From Phorcus lineatus (taxonomy: Eukaryota > Mollusca > Gastropoda > Trochida > Trochidae), in the NCBI GenBank assembly GCA_921293015.1, contig OV121090.1, positions 36,677,082-36,741,081 of the forward strand: a stretch of 64,000 bases of DNA, read 5' to 3'. This document shows positions 35,050 through 48,339 of the stretch, in pieces. The position numbers were made by a program, and so were the translations under genes. The notes below the pieces were generated by a model, which made no database searches, was not told the DNA's origin, and worked only from the letters and a program-made list of their open reading frames with translations. The stretch's first letter is position 1; each line of letters begins with the position of its first letter.

Positions 35050-35620
35050 TCTTTCGGAGCAGAACTAGGAAACTGTTCATGAGATATTTCTAAAACTTTC
35101 AATGTCTTCCTTTCCATGGAAATTTGATGAATCAGGACTTTATACAGGAATAGTTTCGTTTCTGTAGCAGACTCCGAAACTAGTCACTGCTTTCTAATCT
35201 TAACAATGCATTTTGATATTTTCAGAATTCTGATCGTTTCCATGGAAATGTAATGACTTAGTACTCTGCACACGGATAGCTTTATTTCCGGATTAGAACT
35301 AAAAAAACTGCTCTCTATATATTTCTTAAACTTTGCATGTGCATTACCGGCTTATTGAAGTGATGCCTTTTGGGAAGAAACATTGTTTTGGTTTCCATGA
35401 AAACAAGTAGAATTTAACCCTCTACAGGAATAGCTTCATTACTAGAGCAGAACTAAATAACTGCTTACCATTTCGTTCTGATTATTTCTTTAATGGTCTT
35501 ATTAAAAATGTGTATCTTATGATTACAAAGACACGTGGGATATGTCATCTCTTTATAACTCTTGATTTATTTCGGTTTCTCTTGAAAATGTAATTATCTG
35601 TTCATAAATGCTTGTAATGG
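35050..35620 (+). repeat. Degenerate minisatellite, about four units of 110-150 bp
   Basis: Recurring elements are GGAGCAGAACTAGGAAACTG (near 35055, 35167, 35293 and 35447), TTTCCATGGAAAT (near 35114, 35238 and 35391) and ACAGGAATAGTTTCGTTTCT (three versions). Spacing is irregular, so the array is old. Confidence 0.7.
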
Positions 35621-35624
35621 TGAT

Positions 35625-37145
35625 CATATTTCTTCAGGATGGAGTGACATTGTTAGACAAATTCTACTCTGTTACTTTGGTCGATATATATAATCCCAAG
35701 GCAATGTTGATGTTGCCGGTAAGGATTCAGTGTTGTTCATGGTCGATCACTTTTATTTTACATTGTCATTTACTATGATAATTTCTTTATGAATTTCAGA
35801 ATATCTCAAACTTCATCTTTGACGTTACTCGTGGAATTAAGAGGTCATTCCTACAGTTGTTTGGAAGTAAATGACAACTACGAAGCAAATGATATGACCA
35901 AGCGAAGCGCATACACTTATGTAATGACCGTATATTTACTTCTGTCAGGACAATACAATCAATATTTTAGTGTACCTGTTATCTTCTTAACCTACAGAAT
36001 TTACATTTACTGAATGGGATAGGCGGACCAATCAGTTGTAGGATAAGTCATCGACCATTGCAGCATCAACGATTTTGCTTTCTTTTCCGCCTTTCGAGAA
36101 TTTCGTGTGACGAATCCCAACCTAAGGGTATGTTGTGACGTATGTATCGTCATACATATCAAAAACAATTGTGAATGCAAAGGCATGTTGTGAGTACATG
36201 TCGTAAAAATGCGGAAAACACTGTTTGAAGAAAACTTAATTAGAATAGTCAATAGTATTCAAGACAGCAGTGTCTGCCCATTCTCTCCTTATAGCTCGAT
36301 CCAGTCACAAACATTCTGACCCTACAGCTGTTTGAATACGAGCGCTTCTATGGCTTCCGATAGAACATACCCTAATAGTACAAACTATTTCAGCCGATGA
36401 AAACACATCTTGCGTTAAAAGCTTGAGGCCTATGGTATGATTCAGTCACTATTTTACGTGATAGTGTTCTGTCCAGAATACTGAAAGTGAAAAGTGCACA
36501 GTCAAATAAATTATATTTCCCCTAAGCATACGGAAATGACTGAGGCTTTTCAAATGATAAATTCTGAAACTGTGTCGCAAATTTCACAACTATTTTTATT
36601 GCTTCCGATCAGGCCTTACTATTTCCTAGATATTCTCGTATACACGCAGAGGCTAAGGCAGGATTTCATAACCTCTTCCGTCTAATGGTAACAAATCTCT
36701 GAATAAACTGTAATTTGAAATAGATTGCTTCTCTGCAAATTCTTAACTTGAACATTGTTTAAATTGACTAGCAAATTATACAGTAAATGCACTGTGGAGT
36801 AAATTTATAGATCTTCCTAAGGTTGAAATCTAACCTGGTAGGACAACTGAAGTGAACTTTCGAAGGTTGTTAAAATTTCTGGTCTTAATAAAACCTAACA
36901 CATAAGGTAAACTCAATGGATAGGTTATTTCAAGAAATGCAGAAACCTTGTGATCAATAAAGAAATCAGGAGAAAAGTTGAAACTTTTTCTTTAAACTCC
37001 ATTTCTTGCCTGTGATTTTTTTACAGAAGCAAACTCAGGGGAAAGATTTGGAAATGAAGGAAGTCAAAATACTACAGAGTCTAGAAGTCTCAATTTCAAG
37101 ATTTTCAATTTCAAGATTTAATTGAAACAAAGTGATGAATATAGT
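35625..37145. other. Unassigned stretch
   Basis: No gene, RNA or transposon protein recognised. Open frames near 35789, 36007 and 36494 are AT-driven and featureless. Confidence 0.3.
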
Positions 37146-37189
37146 GAACTGAGTCAAATCGACTTTTCACAATGTTTGTCTGATTCTTC

Positions 37190-37310
37190 AACTTTGACAG
37201 TCAATCTTTTCAAATCATTTATTATGCTGTATCAAACAAACTGTGTAAGTTGTTATACCTCTAATGACCTCAAGGGTTCTCTGTCATTCCTACACTGTCA
37301 CCACTGTTGC
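37190..37310 (+). repeat. Repeat family X, copy 2
   Basis: ATCAAACAAACTGTGTAAGT followed by ACCTCTAATGACCTCAAGGG and TTCTCTGTCAT corresponds to 26470-26560 (GACCTCAAGAGTTCTCTGTC) and 58900-59000 (CAACCTCAAGGTTTCTCTGT). The conserved core is about 30 bp, with weaker flanks. Confidence 0.5.
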
Positions 37311-37329
37311 AGTGAATAATATATACGTC

Positions 37330-39420
37330 TCATACATAATCTCCTACAATGTGGGGGTTAACTGTAAGATAAATTTGTATATAAAGAAAAGAAAAAGATT
37401 CCTCTATATCTCATTTTTCATCTACAGTGAATGGTACATGTGTTTATTTTACACTCTCAGCCTGATGTTTCTTGTTGAAGTTTGTTAGGAAAGTAGTGGT
37501 TGGTAGATTGATGGGGACTTCTTCAACTCGTGGGTGGTAGATGTGACATGATTGGAAACTTCAACACTTAAGTCTGAAAAATGGTAATTATTATTACATG
37601 ATAAACTAGGAACTCCTGAATTTGTGATCCGATTTGTAGCATTCCGTTTGTTAATTATTTATAAAGGAAATTGGAAGACGCTAATGACATAAATCAATGT
37701 GTCAAATGCAACAGTGTGTATCTGCATGGGTCTGCGTAAATGATTCACCTGTAACAGATTGCACTGCGTTATATATTTGATGTATTTTTTGTTGCCCATG
37801 ATGACAGTTTCAGGCGACAATGATTGTTGAAGATGGGAATATACATTGAATTCCAAATTTGATTTCAGTTGCTTTTTAAATTTTTAATTTATGTTCTTAT
37901 TAAAAGGGTTTATTGACAATGAATTTAATGAAAGTGATCAAATAAGGCGGAATAGGTTCACACTGATATATAAGAATTAAACTCCTACAGCAATACTTTT
38001 AATCAAACACAAATATATTGCTGTCAGCTTATCCCCTGGCATTTATTCGAGACCCTGCTTATAATTTTTCAACAGTCGTACCCCGGCCTCTATTCGAGGA
38101 AATAAGGTATCTTTCAAACCTTCATTGTCATTACATAAAAGGAATTTTAATGTTACTTTTCTCTTCCTATGGTATTGAGCATACAACAACACTCCAACAT
38201 TGTCTCCTGCTATCAAACATATGACCACAAGTTGATACATTTACAAGTATGTGTTCAACTTATATTTGACATTAGAAGAACACGATCAGAGACTCTATTT
38301 ATTATTCAAGATCATTCCTTATAAGTTTCAATGAATTGCAATTTATTTATATTCCTGAGCACAACACTGCGCAAATGTCATGTCATTGTAACATAAAAAG
38401 GCCAATGATGTAGCGGCATTAACATGTTATCCGTTGTCTGGCACCTAAGTAATGTGACTCGTTACTTGATAATGTAATAGCATTGTTATCCAAAAGCAGG
38501 CTTATTTGTCAAAATCATATCTCAAATAGATATCTCATGATCTTGCAACTGCGTTAACTCTCGGGAAAACACAATTGAAGACGAGGCAAAATAATATTGT
38601 CAGTGAGATTCAGGATTCAGAGAATCAGGCTGTAGTGTGATACGTATAATTAAAGAATAGATTTCATTATGCGTTTCTTCACTGGCTTATAAACGGTTTC
38701 AAGGATGCAGTTTAAAATGGTTTAAATGCCGGACCTTGACGAGGCATTTATATTACAGTTTAATTTAATCATAACCGTAGATTCTTATAGATTCAAACTT
38801 TGACACTCGAGGGAAGTTATAAATTCCTGATTACATTTCAATTTCAATTTAATGGAAAAAAATGATATAGCAATACAACTGTTTTGACTTCTATGTAACA
38901 GATCTTAAGCTCCTCCACATTTCATTGATAAAAATCACAAACAGCAAAATAACAAAGGACAAAAATCGGTTCATAGAAAAGATTATTAAAAGTATTTAAT
39001 CAACTTTTGGTTAAACGGTTTCAATCAAATTTGTTACTTAATTATGAAAATTAAGACAAATCTAAGCTTAGTGAAATAATATTCTACTGCAGAAGATTTT
39101 CTAGTGAAATATCCGTTTTGATTAGGAATTAATTTGGGACTTTTCATTTTTATGAAAAAATACTAAAGATTTGATGTTTATGGTGGATAAATGATCCTTT
39201 TGTCAATGTGATAAATATTTACATGTATACATTTTGTCATCAAAAACATCTATTTATAAAAACGACACCAACTGTTTGGAAATCCTTCAGCAACAATCCG
39301 TGACAATTTAAAGCTAATCTTCGCTACATCGAACAAACAGGCAGATTTGTTTAACAGTAATTGGGAGCTGTTATGTATGGAATGTGCTTATCGTTATGTT
39401 GTTATCATCAGCAACGTAAT
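37330..39420. other. Unassigned stretch with possible MITE remnant
   Basis: Around 38033-38110 the phrases GGCATTTATTCGAGACCCTG and CGGCCTCTATTCGAGGAAAT repeat as a pair. Such pairs are common in DNA-transposon ends of many animals; boundaries are unclear. No gene recognised. Confidence 0.35.
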
Positions 39421-39429
39421 CTTGATTCC

Positions 39430-40560
39430 TGGTGAGGATAGGCCTTTAGATAAGCCTTTGATGAAGGGAAAGAAGTTAGAAATGTTTTCTGCGATGTTCG
39501 TAAAGCCTTTGATAAAATCATGCACAAAGGAATTATTTATAAGCTAAACATGTTTGGTATTCAAGTTACGCTATTAAAATGGGTTGAACGATATTTTCAA
39601 AAAATAAAACTGCTTGCAATCAATGGGTATAAATTAGATAAGAAAGCCCCAGGGCTCAATCCTTGGGTCACTTCTATATCTGATATACATTGATAACATT
39701 GTAAGGATATTGACTGTAACATTCACTTCATATTACATTATCATTAAGATCACCATGTTAATGCTACCTGTCTTAAACAATACTTTGACAAAATTTGACA
39801 ATTTCAAATTTCAAAGAACACTCCAAAGCGACTGTGTATGGAACAAAAAGATTGAGGATATTGCACGAAACATTCGTCCTATTATCTGTTGTCTGAGGAG
39901 TTCCAATTATCGACTAACTCGAAAAAGCCTGAAAACAATGTACAACTCCTTCACGTTGCCGATATTTGATTATTGTTCGCATATTTGGGAAAACTGTGAT
40001 TCTGTGCAATCATGGATATTAGAAACTTGCATTTCGATGAATGATACGTGGTGCCGTTCGTGGCACAAGTCGCAACAAACTATACAGTGAAACTAATTGT
40101 TAGTCCTTGTATGAACAACAATACTGGCATGAACTAACCGTTTTCTTTAAAATGTACATTGTCAGCTCTCAATCTACCTGTTTGATTGGATCCCCAAGTT
40201 TGTACAATCTAAGAAAGAGCTTTGAATTACAGCTTAGCAAAATCCTTCTTACCTGACACAATAAAAGAAAGAAATGTTCTTCCATATCCCATGGAATAGT
40301 GTATACTGTCCGAATTTAAAACCATAATTGTTGACATTACTAATTACTCAGGCACTGTCGTCTAAAACGCTGTTGTAGTGAACAGACATCTTTTGGACAA
40401 TCCAAGCTGCTCTTGTGGATATCAATCTGAAAACGTCCGAACTACTTTTTACCTGTATTAAATATGCTCATCAAAGACCGCTTATAGGCTGAAAACGATC
40501 CTTTGCGGAAATAAAGAATTTAGTTACTGTCAAAATGGAAAAATAGTTTTCGCAGTTCAC
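39430..40560 (+). mobile_element. Jockey/CR1-like LINE ORF2 fragment
   Basis: 39466-39650 encodes VFCDVRKAFDKIMHKG, then YKLNMFGIQVTLLKWVERYF, the RT motif A region with its aspartate. A one-frame shift near 39648 separates this from GSILGSLLYLIYIDNIV (39649-39700), the expected block after motif A. 39710-40090 encodes the thumb and C-terminal region: TLQSDCVWNKKIEDIAR, RPIICCLRSSNYRLTRKSL and MYNSFTLPIFDYCSHIW. Around 40380-40465 VNRHLLDNPSCSCGYQSEN gives the Cys-rich tail. The YADD box is not found between these blocks. It is a decayed copy without its 5' half. Confidence 0.85.
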
Positions 40561-40564
40561 GCTT

Positions 40565-43425
40565 TCAATTTCTTGATTAAATTTTAAGAAATGGTGCTAT
40601 AAACACCAATTTCTAACTTATTGAACCTAGAAATGCCAATCTATAATTTAGTGTTGTATGTACTTTTTTCGTTAATAGCTCACGTCACACTCATGACATG
40701 TTGTATCATGTGTTCTATTGAAGCAGTGATTCTATAAGCTAGAAAGCTTTTTCACCAATCCTTATTTCACATGAATAAAAAATGTTTAAACCATTTGCTT
40801 TTGGTCTGTTTGCGTGTTCTTTTTCATGTATAATTAACATGAATAAATATGTTTAAATCAAATAGCGAATGGAAATATTATCACTCTAGGAGGATTTTGT
40901 GATTGGTTTAATGATGCCTGTCAAACACATAAATCTATTTGTTGCAAATTATATTACTAGTTTAGAAAATATAAAAAAAGATAAATCCTCATTGAATCAG
41001 CATAAATTATTAACGATATAAATTTCATTTCTATTTAAAAAATGCACCAAGGAAACACAAAATAAAAAAACCAAATAACAATAACGGCTCCAAAACTCTT
41101 AAGAAATAATTGAATTGCTTATAATGAGATAATGTTATTGAGTGTGCCACATGCCTACTCTGCCTCTCTACACGTGATATTGGAAACACTTATCACTTTG
41201 CGAGTGTTGGTTTTTCTAAAATGTTCTCGTTTTTTATGTCAAAAAAGGTTTACCAAATGTAAAATGAGGTGGATTCATTGGGTGTTAAACATGGTACAAT
41301 GAGACTTAGCAATCGGTTCAAATTGTTTGAACTCAATTTTATACATGAAAGAAACGATTATGGAAAATTATTGAGAAAAATACATTAGGATCATTCCGCT
41401 GATTCATTGGAAAATAACTTGCGCAAATAATTTGCAGTTAAATCCTCTAAGGCATGCCGTGGCATAAATAATCCAATAAAGGATTTAAAAAGGCTGTTTA
41501 TCGTTCTAAATTCAATAAATGCTAATTACCCTTCAGCTGCTGAAATGTTTTCTTTTCCGACTCCAGTCTATTTACTAAAACCGTATTTAAGCTGCCATCT
41601 TCTGACACCTTAGTCTGTAGAGGATCGCAATCACAATAAACCTTATCAAAATTTTATTGAGACAGCAAGTCCAGGATTATACCTGTTACTGCGACTTTTT
41701 TAAATCACTTTCCTACAATAAGGTTTATGTTTCAAATGACCTTAACTGGAAACTTAAAATGTAATCAATTGTCTGATTAAAGTTTTTGAAGTAATAGTAA
41801 ACAATGACATGTAGAATCGTATAATGCTTTGTTTTTAAAGTAAAAAAAATATGAAAAGAGCAAGGATATGATGTGCATTTTGAATGATTAATTTGCCAAA
41901 TATATGTGTCACTTGTGGACTTTATGGTTTCATAAGATATTTAGTCTTTGAATTCAAATTCAATTACATGTATGTTGCTGATTGTTATGAATGCCCTTAA
42001 GGTTTTTCAATTACCTCAATAATCGAGATAAAAATAAAAGTTGATCAATTACATTATCAGTGAAACCCAGACTCAGCTGACATGTGAGTTGAACAATTTC
42101 ATGATTTATTGAGTGCCTTTAAGTGATCAGTAAAACATCTAATGCACAAGTCTTTGCAAAAATCCTCTACCTTTGCATAACATATCTGTGAATCTAAATT
42201 TATGTGAGTTTGATATCAATCACGTGGAATAAGTCATTTAGATAAAAAATAATTTATGCATCGGTTTTCCATAATTGATTTTAGTAAATACAAAATGCTT
42301 GTTCACAAAGTATTAAATTCATGTAAAATATCATATACTTGGCTATAACCATATACAGACGGACGCAAGGCAATACGGATTATCCTTATAGTAGCAAAGC
42401 GTCCAATGGTACAATAGTAATCCCCTTTCCTTAATGGACCTCTAAAAATATATACCATGTGTATCAGGCCAACAAATTCCGGTTATTTACCTCTGAATAA
42501 GTCTGGGTTCAAGTTCAACTTCCATATAGAGGTAAACTCAGGCCACTTATAAATTATAACCTTCTATGCAAGCTCCTTAGCGTACTGAGATGTATATTAC
42601 AACCCCTTTTTTAAAAGTGTGGTAGACTGAAATACTTGGAACTACTACATACTCAAACTTTTTTATTTCAAGTGGGATGTTTATGCTGAAACACAACACC
42701 AAAGCAAGTTTTTCTTTATAAAACGTTCAATTATTATTCACATACGTTTACAACCCATCCATAATTTCAATGAAAAAGCAAAAAATATGATGGTTGGAAA
42801 TTGTTTATAATTAACCAACTCTCTTCAAGATCCTTTCTTAATAAAAACAGCTTGTTTCTGTGAACAGCGATGACATTGACGAATGAGCCCAACAAGTACT
42901 GGATGTTATGAGATTGCTGAATCCATGATAATCTTAGTCACTTCGCACTTTGAACTTCTGATTATTTCTTATATATATCTTAAGTACAAATGAAAATTGT
43001 ACATATCAAAATTCGCATTAGTCTTCATTAAAACACAATATGGTCTCATAAACTTGTTACGACCACATTGAATTGTTTGCTATGCATTTCACGAGAACAA
43101 CAACATTTGCATAAGTGGAAATCGGTAAATACTGACAACAAAACTTAAAGCACTATTCTGCTTCTCTTTAAATAACAAAGAATATTATATTCAAATTATA
43201 TGGACACTGCACGAATGAGGGAAACATTTTACCCAATTATTTCAATTTCACAACTTTTTAATCTTTTCGGTGATCACCGTATTTTAGATTATCTAAAGGC
43301 AATCTATCTTTTTGTTGAATTTTAAATTTTTGTATGAGCTTTTAACAAAATCTGTGATATTTTGCTGATGTTTTACAGCCTTCGTGCTGTATCACTGTTT
43401 TGCTTTTGTAATCAATTTCATTTCA
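40565..43425. other. Long unassigned AT-rich stretch
   Basis: The left end may be 3' UTR of the LINE before it. Otherwise about 2.8 kb in which I recognise no exon, RNA gene or repeat family. Confidence 0.35.
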
Positions 43426-43429
43426 TTAA

Positions 43430-43497
43430 ATCTCACGCCGCTAATGGCTGACATATTGCCCAAGCGCCGTTATAAAATAACTCACTCACTCACTCAA
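43430..43497 (+). mobile_element. SINE 3' end with (ACTC)n tail
   Basis: TCACGCCGCTAATGGCTGAC leads to GCGCCGTTATAAAATAACTC and ACTCACTCACTC. The GCGCCGTTA plus ACTC-repeat ending resembles the tail of the tRNA-SINEs at 17857 and 46034 (GCGGCGTTAAAC...CAACTCACT). No promoter boxes are present, so only the 3' end is preserved or it is a different family sharing a tail. Confidence 0.5.
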
Positions 43498-43615
43498 ATT
43501 ATATGTTAAGATTAGCAAATGCTCTCAACATCACATTGTTCAATTGTCATCAAAAGACGTTTGCAGCATTTACGAAACGTTACCAAGACTGCTAAGATTT
43601 ACCAAGGGTTTGATG

Positions 43616-44332
43616 CATGGGCCCCGCTAACAGAGTCCCCTATGTATAAACTATTGACAGGGTACTTCACCCGCCATCTTCGAACTCTAGCGTGTAAAAT
43701 GCTCTTTAAAAGCAAATAAAAACTAAAAGTATATCACAAAATGATCGGACATATATCCTTTGATACTCCGCCGCTAATCTTACCTTAATTTTTTTTTAAT
43801 AATGCCTATTTCTGACTTAATTTTCGCGAAGTGAGCCTGGTTACATTTACCCCACCCGGAAGTTGTCAATGGCGGTCGACCAGTTATTGTTTATGACGAG
43901 TTATTGTAAAATTAATGTCTTTAAAAAAATATTACCACTGAGTTAGGTTGACTTCTGACATTGTTGTTATCTCTCACGTGTTAAAAATGTCATGCGAAAA
44001 AATTTAGAATTTCAAGTGTTTATGGCATTCTACTAATCAACCAATGAGGTTCAAGAAGCGTGTTGGCTGCGGCCATGTCGGCAGCCATTGTTAACTTCCG
44101 GGTTAGGTAAATGTGACCTGACCGCTTCGCGAAAGAAAGATTAAAAGCAGGAATAAAACGATAAGTATGAAGGAAAGGTTAGCGGCGGAGTATCTCTGGG
44201 AATGTGTTCTATCACTACATAATGCAATTTGAGTCGACAATAGCGTAAAATTAGATTTTTTGGATCGAAGATGGCGGGTGAAGTACCCTGTCAATAGTCT
44301 ATACATAGGGGACTCTGTTAGCGGGGCCCATG
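43616..44332. mobile_element. 717-bp hAT-type MITE with long inverted repeats
   Basis: The ends begin CATGGGCCCCGCTAACAGAG. The first 68 bp at each end are inverse copies with one difference, and similarity continues inward to about 260 bp (TACTCCGCCGCTAA, TTCGCGAAG, CCCGGAAGTT on both sides). The 8-bp target duplication GTTTGATG flanks it (43608-43615 and 44333-44340). An 8-bp duplication and a CAnGGG-like start fit hAT. No transposase is encoded; open frames with APLTESPMYK/R on both strands only mirror the inverted arms. Confidence 0.88.
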
Positions 44333-44344
44333 GTTTGATGGACC

Positions 44345-46025
44345 ATAGGAAAGTCCTTACTTGTGTATATTCTGAAACTAAGATGTTTTTAAAAATCATT
44401 GGAGTGATCCGTTTCTTTAACATGAATTAATTCCATATTTACCAAGAATGTATGAAACATAGATTTTACAAAACTATTACAACGTTTTCTTCACAATAAT
44501 TGAGTGACGTTAACGCCCTACCCATCATGATGGTGAATATACAATACTTATAGATACACGAAAAGTTATTCAAGTATGTCATTAAATGCGTGGAACTGTG
44601 AAAAATATAGCATCATTTGTCTGATGGTAATTACTTATCTACTTCTTAGTGGCAAACATCGGTGAAAACCGTCTTTGCCAACGAAATGTTTTACTCAAGT
44701 ACATATGCGTTGAAAGACACATTTCCAGAGGAAATGGTTTCTTTTTAATCCTGTGATGCTTTTAGGAAAGCGGTGCGTTGAACATAAAACGGATACATAT
44801 TATTGACAAATGCTATCAATATCTGACAGCTCAATTTCCCAATTACAAAAACCGATTTCATTCTCTTTAGACAGCTTTATAGAAGACATTCAAATTGCTC
44901 GTAAATATCCTTACTTGCTTTTTTTGGGGTCCTCACATTTAAATGATACGCGGTAATAAAACATGTGAATGTGTCCTTCGATGAATTCATAGACTTTTAT
45001 CTTCAACATGACAGACATCATTGTCTCTTCAGGGTAAGAATGCCCACGGTACTCTAAGGAACATCGTACACAGAATACGCAATTATTCTTTATATGAACA
45101 CTATAGAAAGATAATGTTATTTACTCAATTCTGCTTTGGGCTCTTGCAATACAAATTTGTCGTTTCTTAAAAAACATTTTTACCAATTTTCAGTTTTTAT
45201 CCTAAAGTACTCGAGTTACTCGACAATCATAATAATTGAACTATAATTTTCATTCTTCAAATTTCTGACACAATACACTATTGCCCACTTTTAAACCCAA
45301 AGAAAATTAATATTTAATAATAATTTATCACCCATTCAAGAAATACCGATATGATTATTTTAAAGTGAGATACCAAAACATCGTCTAATCTTATCTAGCT
45401 ATTTCCTTTTTGGTGAATATAATGTTAACCGTTAATTTCCTTTAGTGTTTTCTTTAGTTGCAACATACATAGTTAATAATCATTTTCACACTCAAATAAT
45501 GTCGATGTGGTAGGGTAACAAACTTGTAATCTTTCAAGGTTTTTACTGATGACTGATATGGTTATGAACGTAATGAGTATCGCTTTTATTTTGCTGGTAT
45601 TTGTATTTGTATTGTTCATTTCTGATTGATGATTCCAAATGTTTTAAATGTTATCTCCAGTTGTACAATAAATGATGGAGTGCATTACTTTTATGTTAGC
45701 AAATTGTTTCAGCGTTTCGAGGGGATGCAGCTCAAAGGAGATTTTACTCCTTGAATACATTTCATGCTGAATTTTATTGCAGGTTCTTTCAAAGGCGAAG
45801 TTTTGTTAATTCGAAGGGAATGATAATGTCTTCTTGCTTCTCCTTCTGAATTATATTTATCGAGTGCTCCTATCCCCCTTGTTTGTCTTTCAGCCTGCAT
45901 CATCAGACTTTTCGCTCACATACTCTTTCTCTTTCTCTTTCTACTTATGAAAAGCTAATCTAACTAAAATGGAAATCAAACTGAAATTTTGCTTTTTTTA
46001 AATATTTCCTTTTTATGTATTGACT
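44345..46025. other. Unassigned stretch
   Basis: No gene recognised. A short (CTTTCT)n run is at about 45925-45945. Confidence 0.35.
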
Positions 46026-46033
46026 TTCTTGTA

Positions 46034-46351
46034 GATGAGTTGAGGTTTTATGGAGTTTAATGCCGCTTTCAAGAGTATTTTACTTATATCGCGGCCGCTA
46101 GTATTATTGCAGGGAGAAAGCCCGCAACACCATTGTGGCTATGCATTGCGGTGAACATTCGAGCATCGACTGGAAATAGTGATCCATGGGTGGCACTGTA
46201 TTGAACTTCAATGTAGCATTGCACCCAAACCTGATTGCGTGTAGAATAGTTCTCTACTGCAGACAAAGTTGCCGAGCCCCTGGCGGAATTCTAACCATGT
46301 ACCTCTTGATCCGAAGCCGAACGCGCTAACAACTGCGCTTTCCCGCCCCGA
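46034..46351 (-). mobile_element. Near full-length tRNA-SINE
   Basis: Read on the minus strand: a tRNA-like head (GGGAAAGCGCAGTTGTTAGC, then GCGTTCGGCTTCGGATCAAG) as A-box arm, then GGTTAGAATTCCGCC as a decayed B box. It continues AGGGGCTCGGCAACTTTGTC and ends GCGGCATTAAACTCCATAAA plus CCTCAACTCATC. It is the same family as 17857-18122, which lacks the head. A short direct repeat around CTTGTA flanks both ends (46028-46033 and 46353-46358). Confidence 0.85.
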
Positions 46352-46774
46352 CTTGTATAATGAGTTTCAAATATTCTCTTTCTGAAGATGAAAGGTCCAA
46401 TAAGTTACCAACATTTAACTATCCTGTCGCAGTCTGACCATAAAACTTCTTGAGAGTTCTCAATAAGTGCTTAGCAGTCTTGAATCTTCAACATAAGCTG
46501 AATCGTAAGTATAAGTGAAAATGTTTACATGTACATGCCTTGAATAACAGGATATGTTCACTTAGAGTAAATGAAGCCTCGTAACTTCTACAAAACTTTT
46601 GGAATTTAAGAATATTTTGATTGCGGGATCTTAATGATACTTATATGAAATGAAATAATAGTGGTATAATTACATACGAAATGACGACCAAATTGCATTA
46701 TTTCAGTTGCATGTTCTTCTAAAAGGGCAACACGACAATATTTACCCATACCCCCTTCCCTTTTATTCAGGATA

Positions 46775-46905
46775 CATATGTTCTGTGCAATCTAGGACTG
46801 ATCACAAACTACAGATTGTTCGCTCACAATCCACAAATTGTTCGAACAGTTTAGGACATTTTTTCAATCCTGGATTGTTTAAACAATCTGCAGATTGTGC
46901 GGTGC
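46775..46905 (+). repeat. Palindrome-rich element, second copy
   Basis: It starts CATATGTTCTGTGCAATCTA, which matches the minus-strand end of the copy at 10873-11052. It contains ACAGATTGTTCGCTCACAAT and CAATCCTGGATTGTTTAAAC followed by AATCTGCAGATTGTGCG. Both orientations of the other copy are matched in different parts, so segments have been shuffled or the element is symmetrical. Confidence 0.65.
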
Positions 46906-46954
46906 AGTTGTGCAGCTTATTATGGATTCAACTGATGAAGTATGGGGGTCCATT

Positions 46955-47175
46955 ATGATATTAGGAAGAACTTTGATCCCGTTTTATGTTCTCTTATGCT
47001 CTGAGCTCGTCTTCAATGTTTTGATAAGTTAACAGTTAGTTTCATTTTGAGCAATACTCATAAACTTATTTTTAGGAGTTCTATAGCTCCTTTGGCGACT
47101 CACTAAGGATAAGAGCATTATCAGCATATAATAGGACGGTCAAATGTAACCAGAGAAGAATTACGTTATCGTTTG
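46955..47175 (-). mobile_element. LINE reverse transcriptase fragment (YADD-box region)
   Basis: The minus strand encodes LTVLLYADNALILSESPKEL with a stop, then, in broken frames, VYEYCSK and MKLTVNLSK. This is RT motif C and following: YADN replaces the catalytic YADD, and the YCxxWKLxVNxxKT block follows as in many non-LTR RTs. Only about 70 codons are visible. Not clearly the same family as the neighbouring LINE remnants. Confidence 0.75.
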
Positions 47176-47399
47176 CATTTTTCAAAGTGAATCCATTTTT
47201 AGTAATGAAAATATATTCATATAATTTTTTCTCTTGTCTGATTCTATATAAGGTACATATATTCAACAAGCGTAAAACACTTGCCACTAATTCAACAGTG
47301 GTGCATTTCATACCGTAGCCCTGTGCGGCAAAATATGTCAACGGCTTAAGTGAAGTCAACGAACACACAGTAAAGTTTTCAGTTATCGGCAGTCGAAAA

Positions 47400-47720
47400 C
47401 CTTTTCTAAATCGTTTTTTCTGTTGCTTCTACATTAGAGAACAAATGTATATCCAGTTTTAATAGCTTTCCCTAATTTCCTGCTCTCAGTTAGCGTTCCT
47501 AGAGGCGAAGCTGCTGTTTGACAAACCGTGACTAGAGATTGCAAGTATGAAGAAACACTGCAGGGTGTCTGAGTATGGAATAGCTTCCCGTTAGAAATGG
47601 ATTGTTCTTCATATGCAGAATGTCACCATTGCACTACGTTCATCAAGTACAACAGAATGCCGTTTTTAAAAGAATAAATTTAACAATTCGCTGCGGGCAT
47701 TAACATGGAAACATGTCTAA
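47400..47720 (+). repeat. Repeat family Y, copy 2
   Basis: TGCTGTTTGACAAACCGTGA, CTAGAGATTGCAAGTATG and TTCCCGTTAGAAATGGATTG align with 51115-51440, as does the later ATGGAAACATGTCTA. Weaker similarity continues to about 48000. Non-coding. Confidence 0.65.
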
Positions 47721-48339
47721 ACTATACAGAGAAAATGCTTCATTAAAAAGCTTTTAATACATTAAAAGTTATATATCATTTTTCATTTAAGGAGAATGTG
47801 TTTATATTATTGATTTTCAAATTTCCTTTATATGTTTGAATTGACATCCAACGACTTATAAGAATGTTCGTATCCATAGAGACAGTGCCACTTCCAGTAC
47901 ACATTCAGCAATGATTCATGTTACTCTAATGGGTTGTAGATGGGTAGTTCCCTTAGCCATAACCTGTTATCAATTTTTGTGTCTGGAACTTTGTGAAATG
48001 AGAGAGCATGTTCGACAAAATCACATTTAATGTTGATTTTACATTTTTAAAGCTGCATACTTGATGCAAATAAATATTTGTAACTGATAAAGTATACACA
48101 CACTTTACGATTGCTTATTTTACAAATGTAGATAAAGCATTTAACAAATTAAAATAGGTATCATCCATTGGTTTTCATTTTCATTAAGTGTATTATTTAT
48201 AATTATGATACTAAATCGAAGTCTCCAGATTTTATATTATATACCGATTATGGTCAATATGATTATGGCATCAAACCAAATTTACTCATTACCGTTATCT
48301 AACTATTGACCAATAGTAAGCACTAGAAACACGTATCTA

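Noticed and set aside
43519-44423. Two open frames sharing the peptide APLTESPMY
   Set aside because: They read the same inverted arms of the hAT-type MITE on opposite strands; the similarity is structural.
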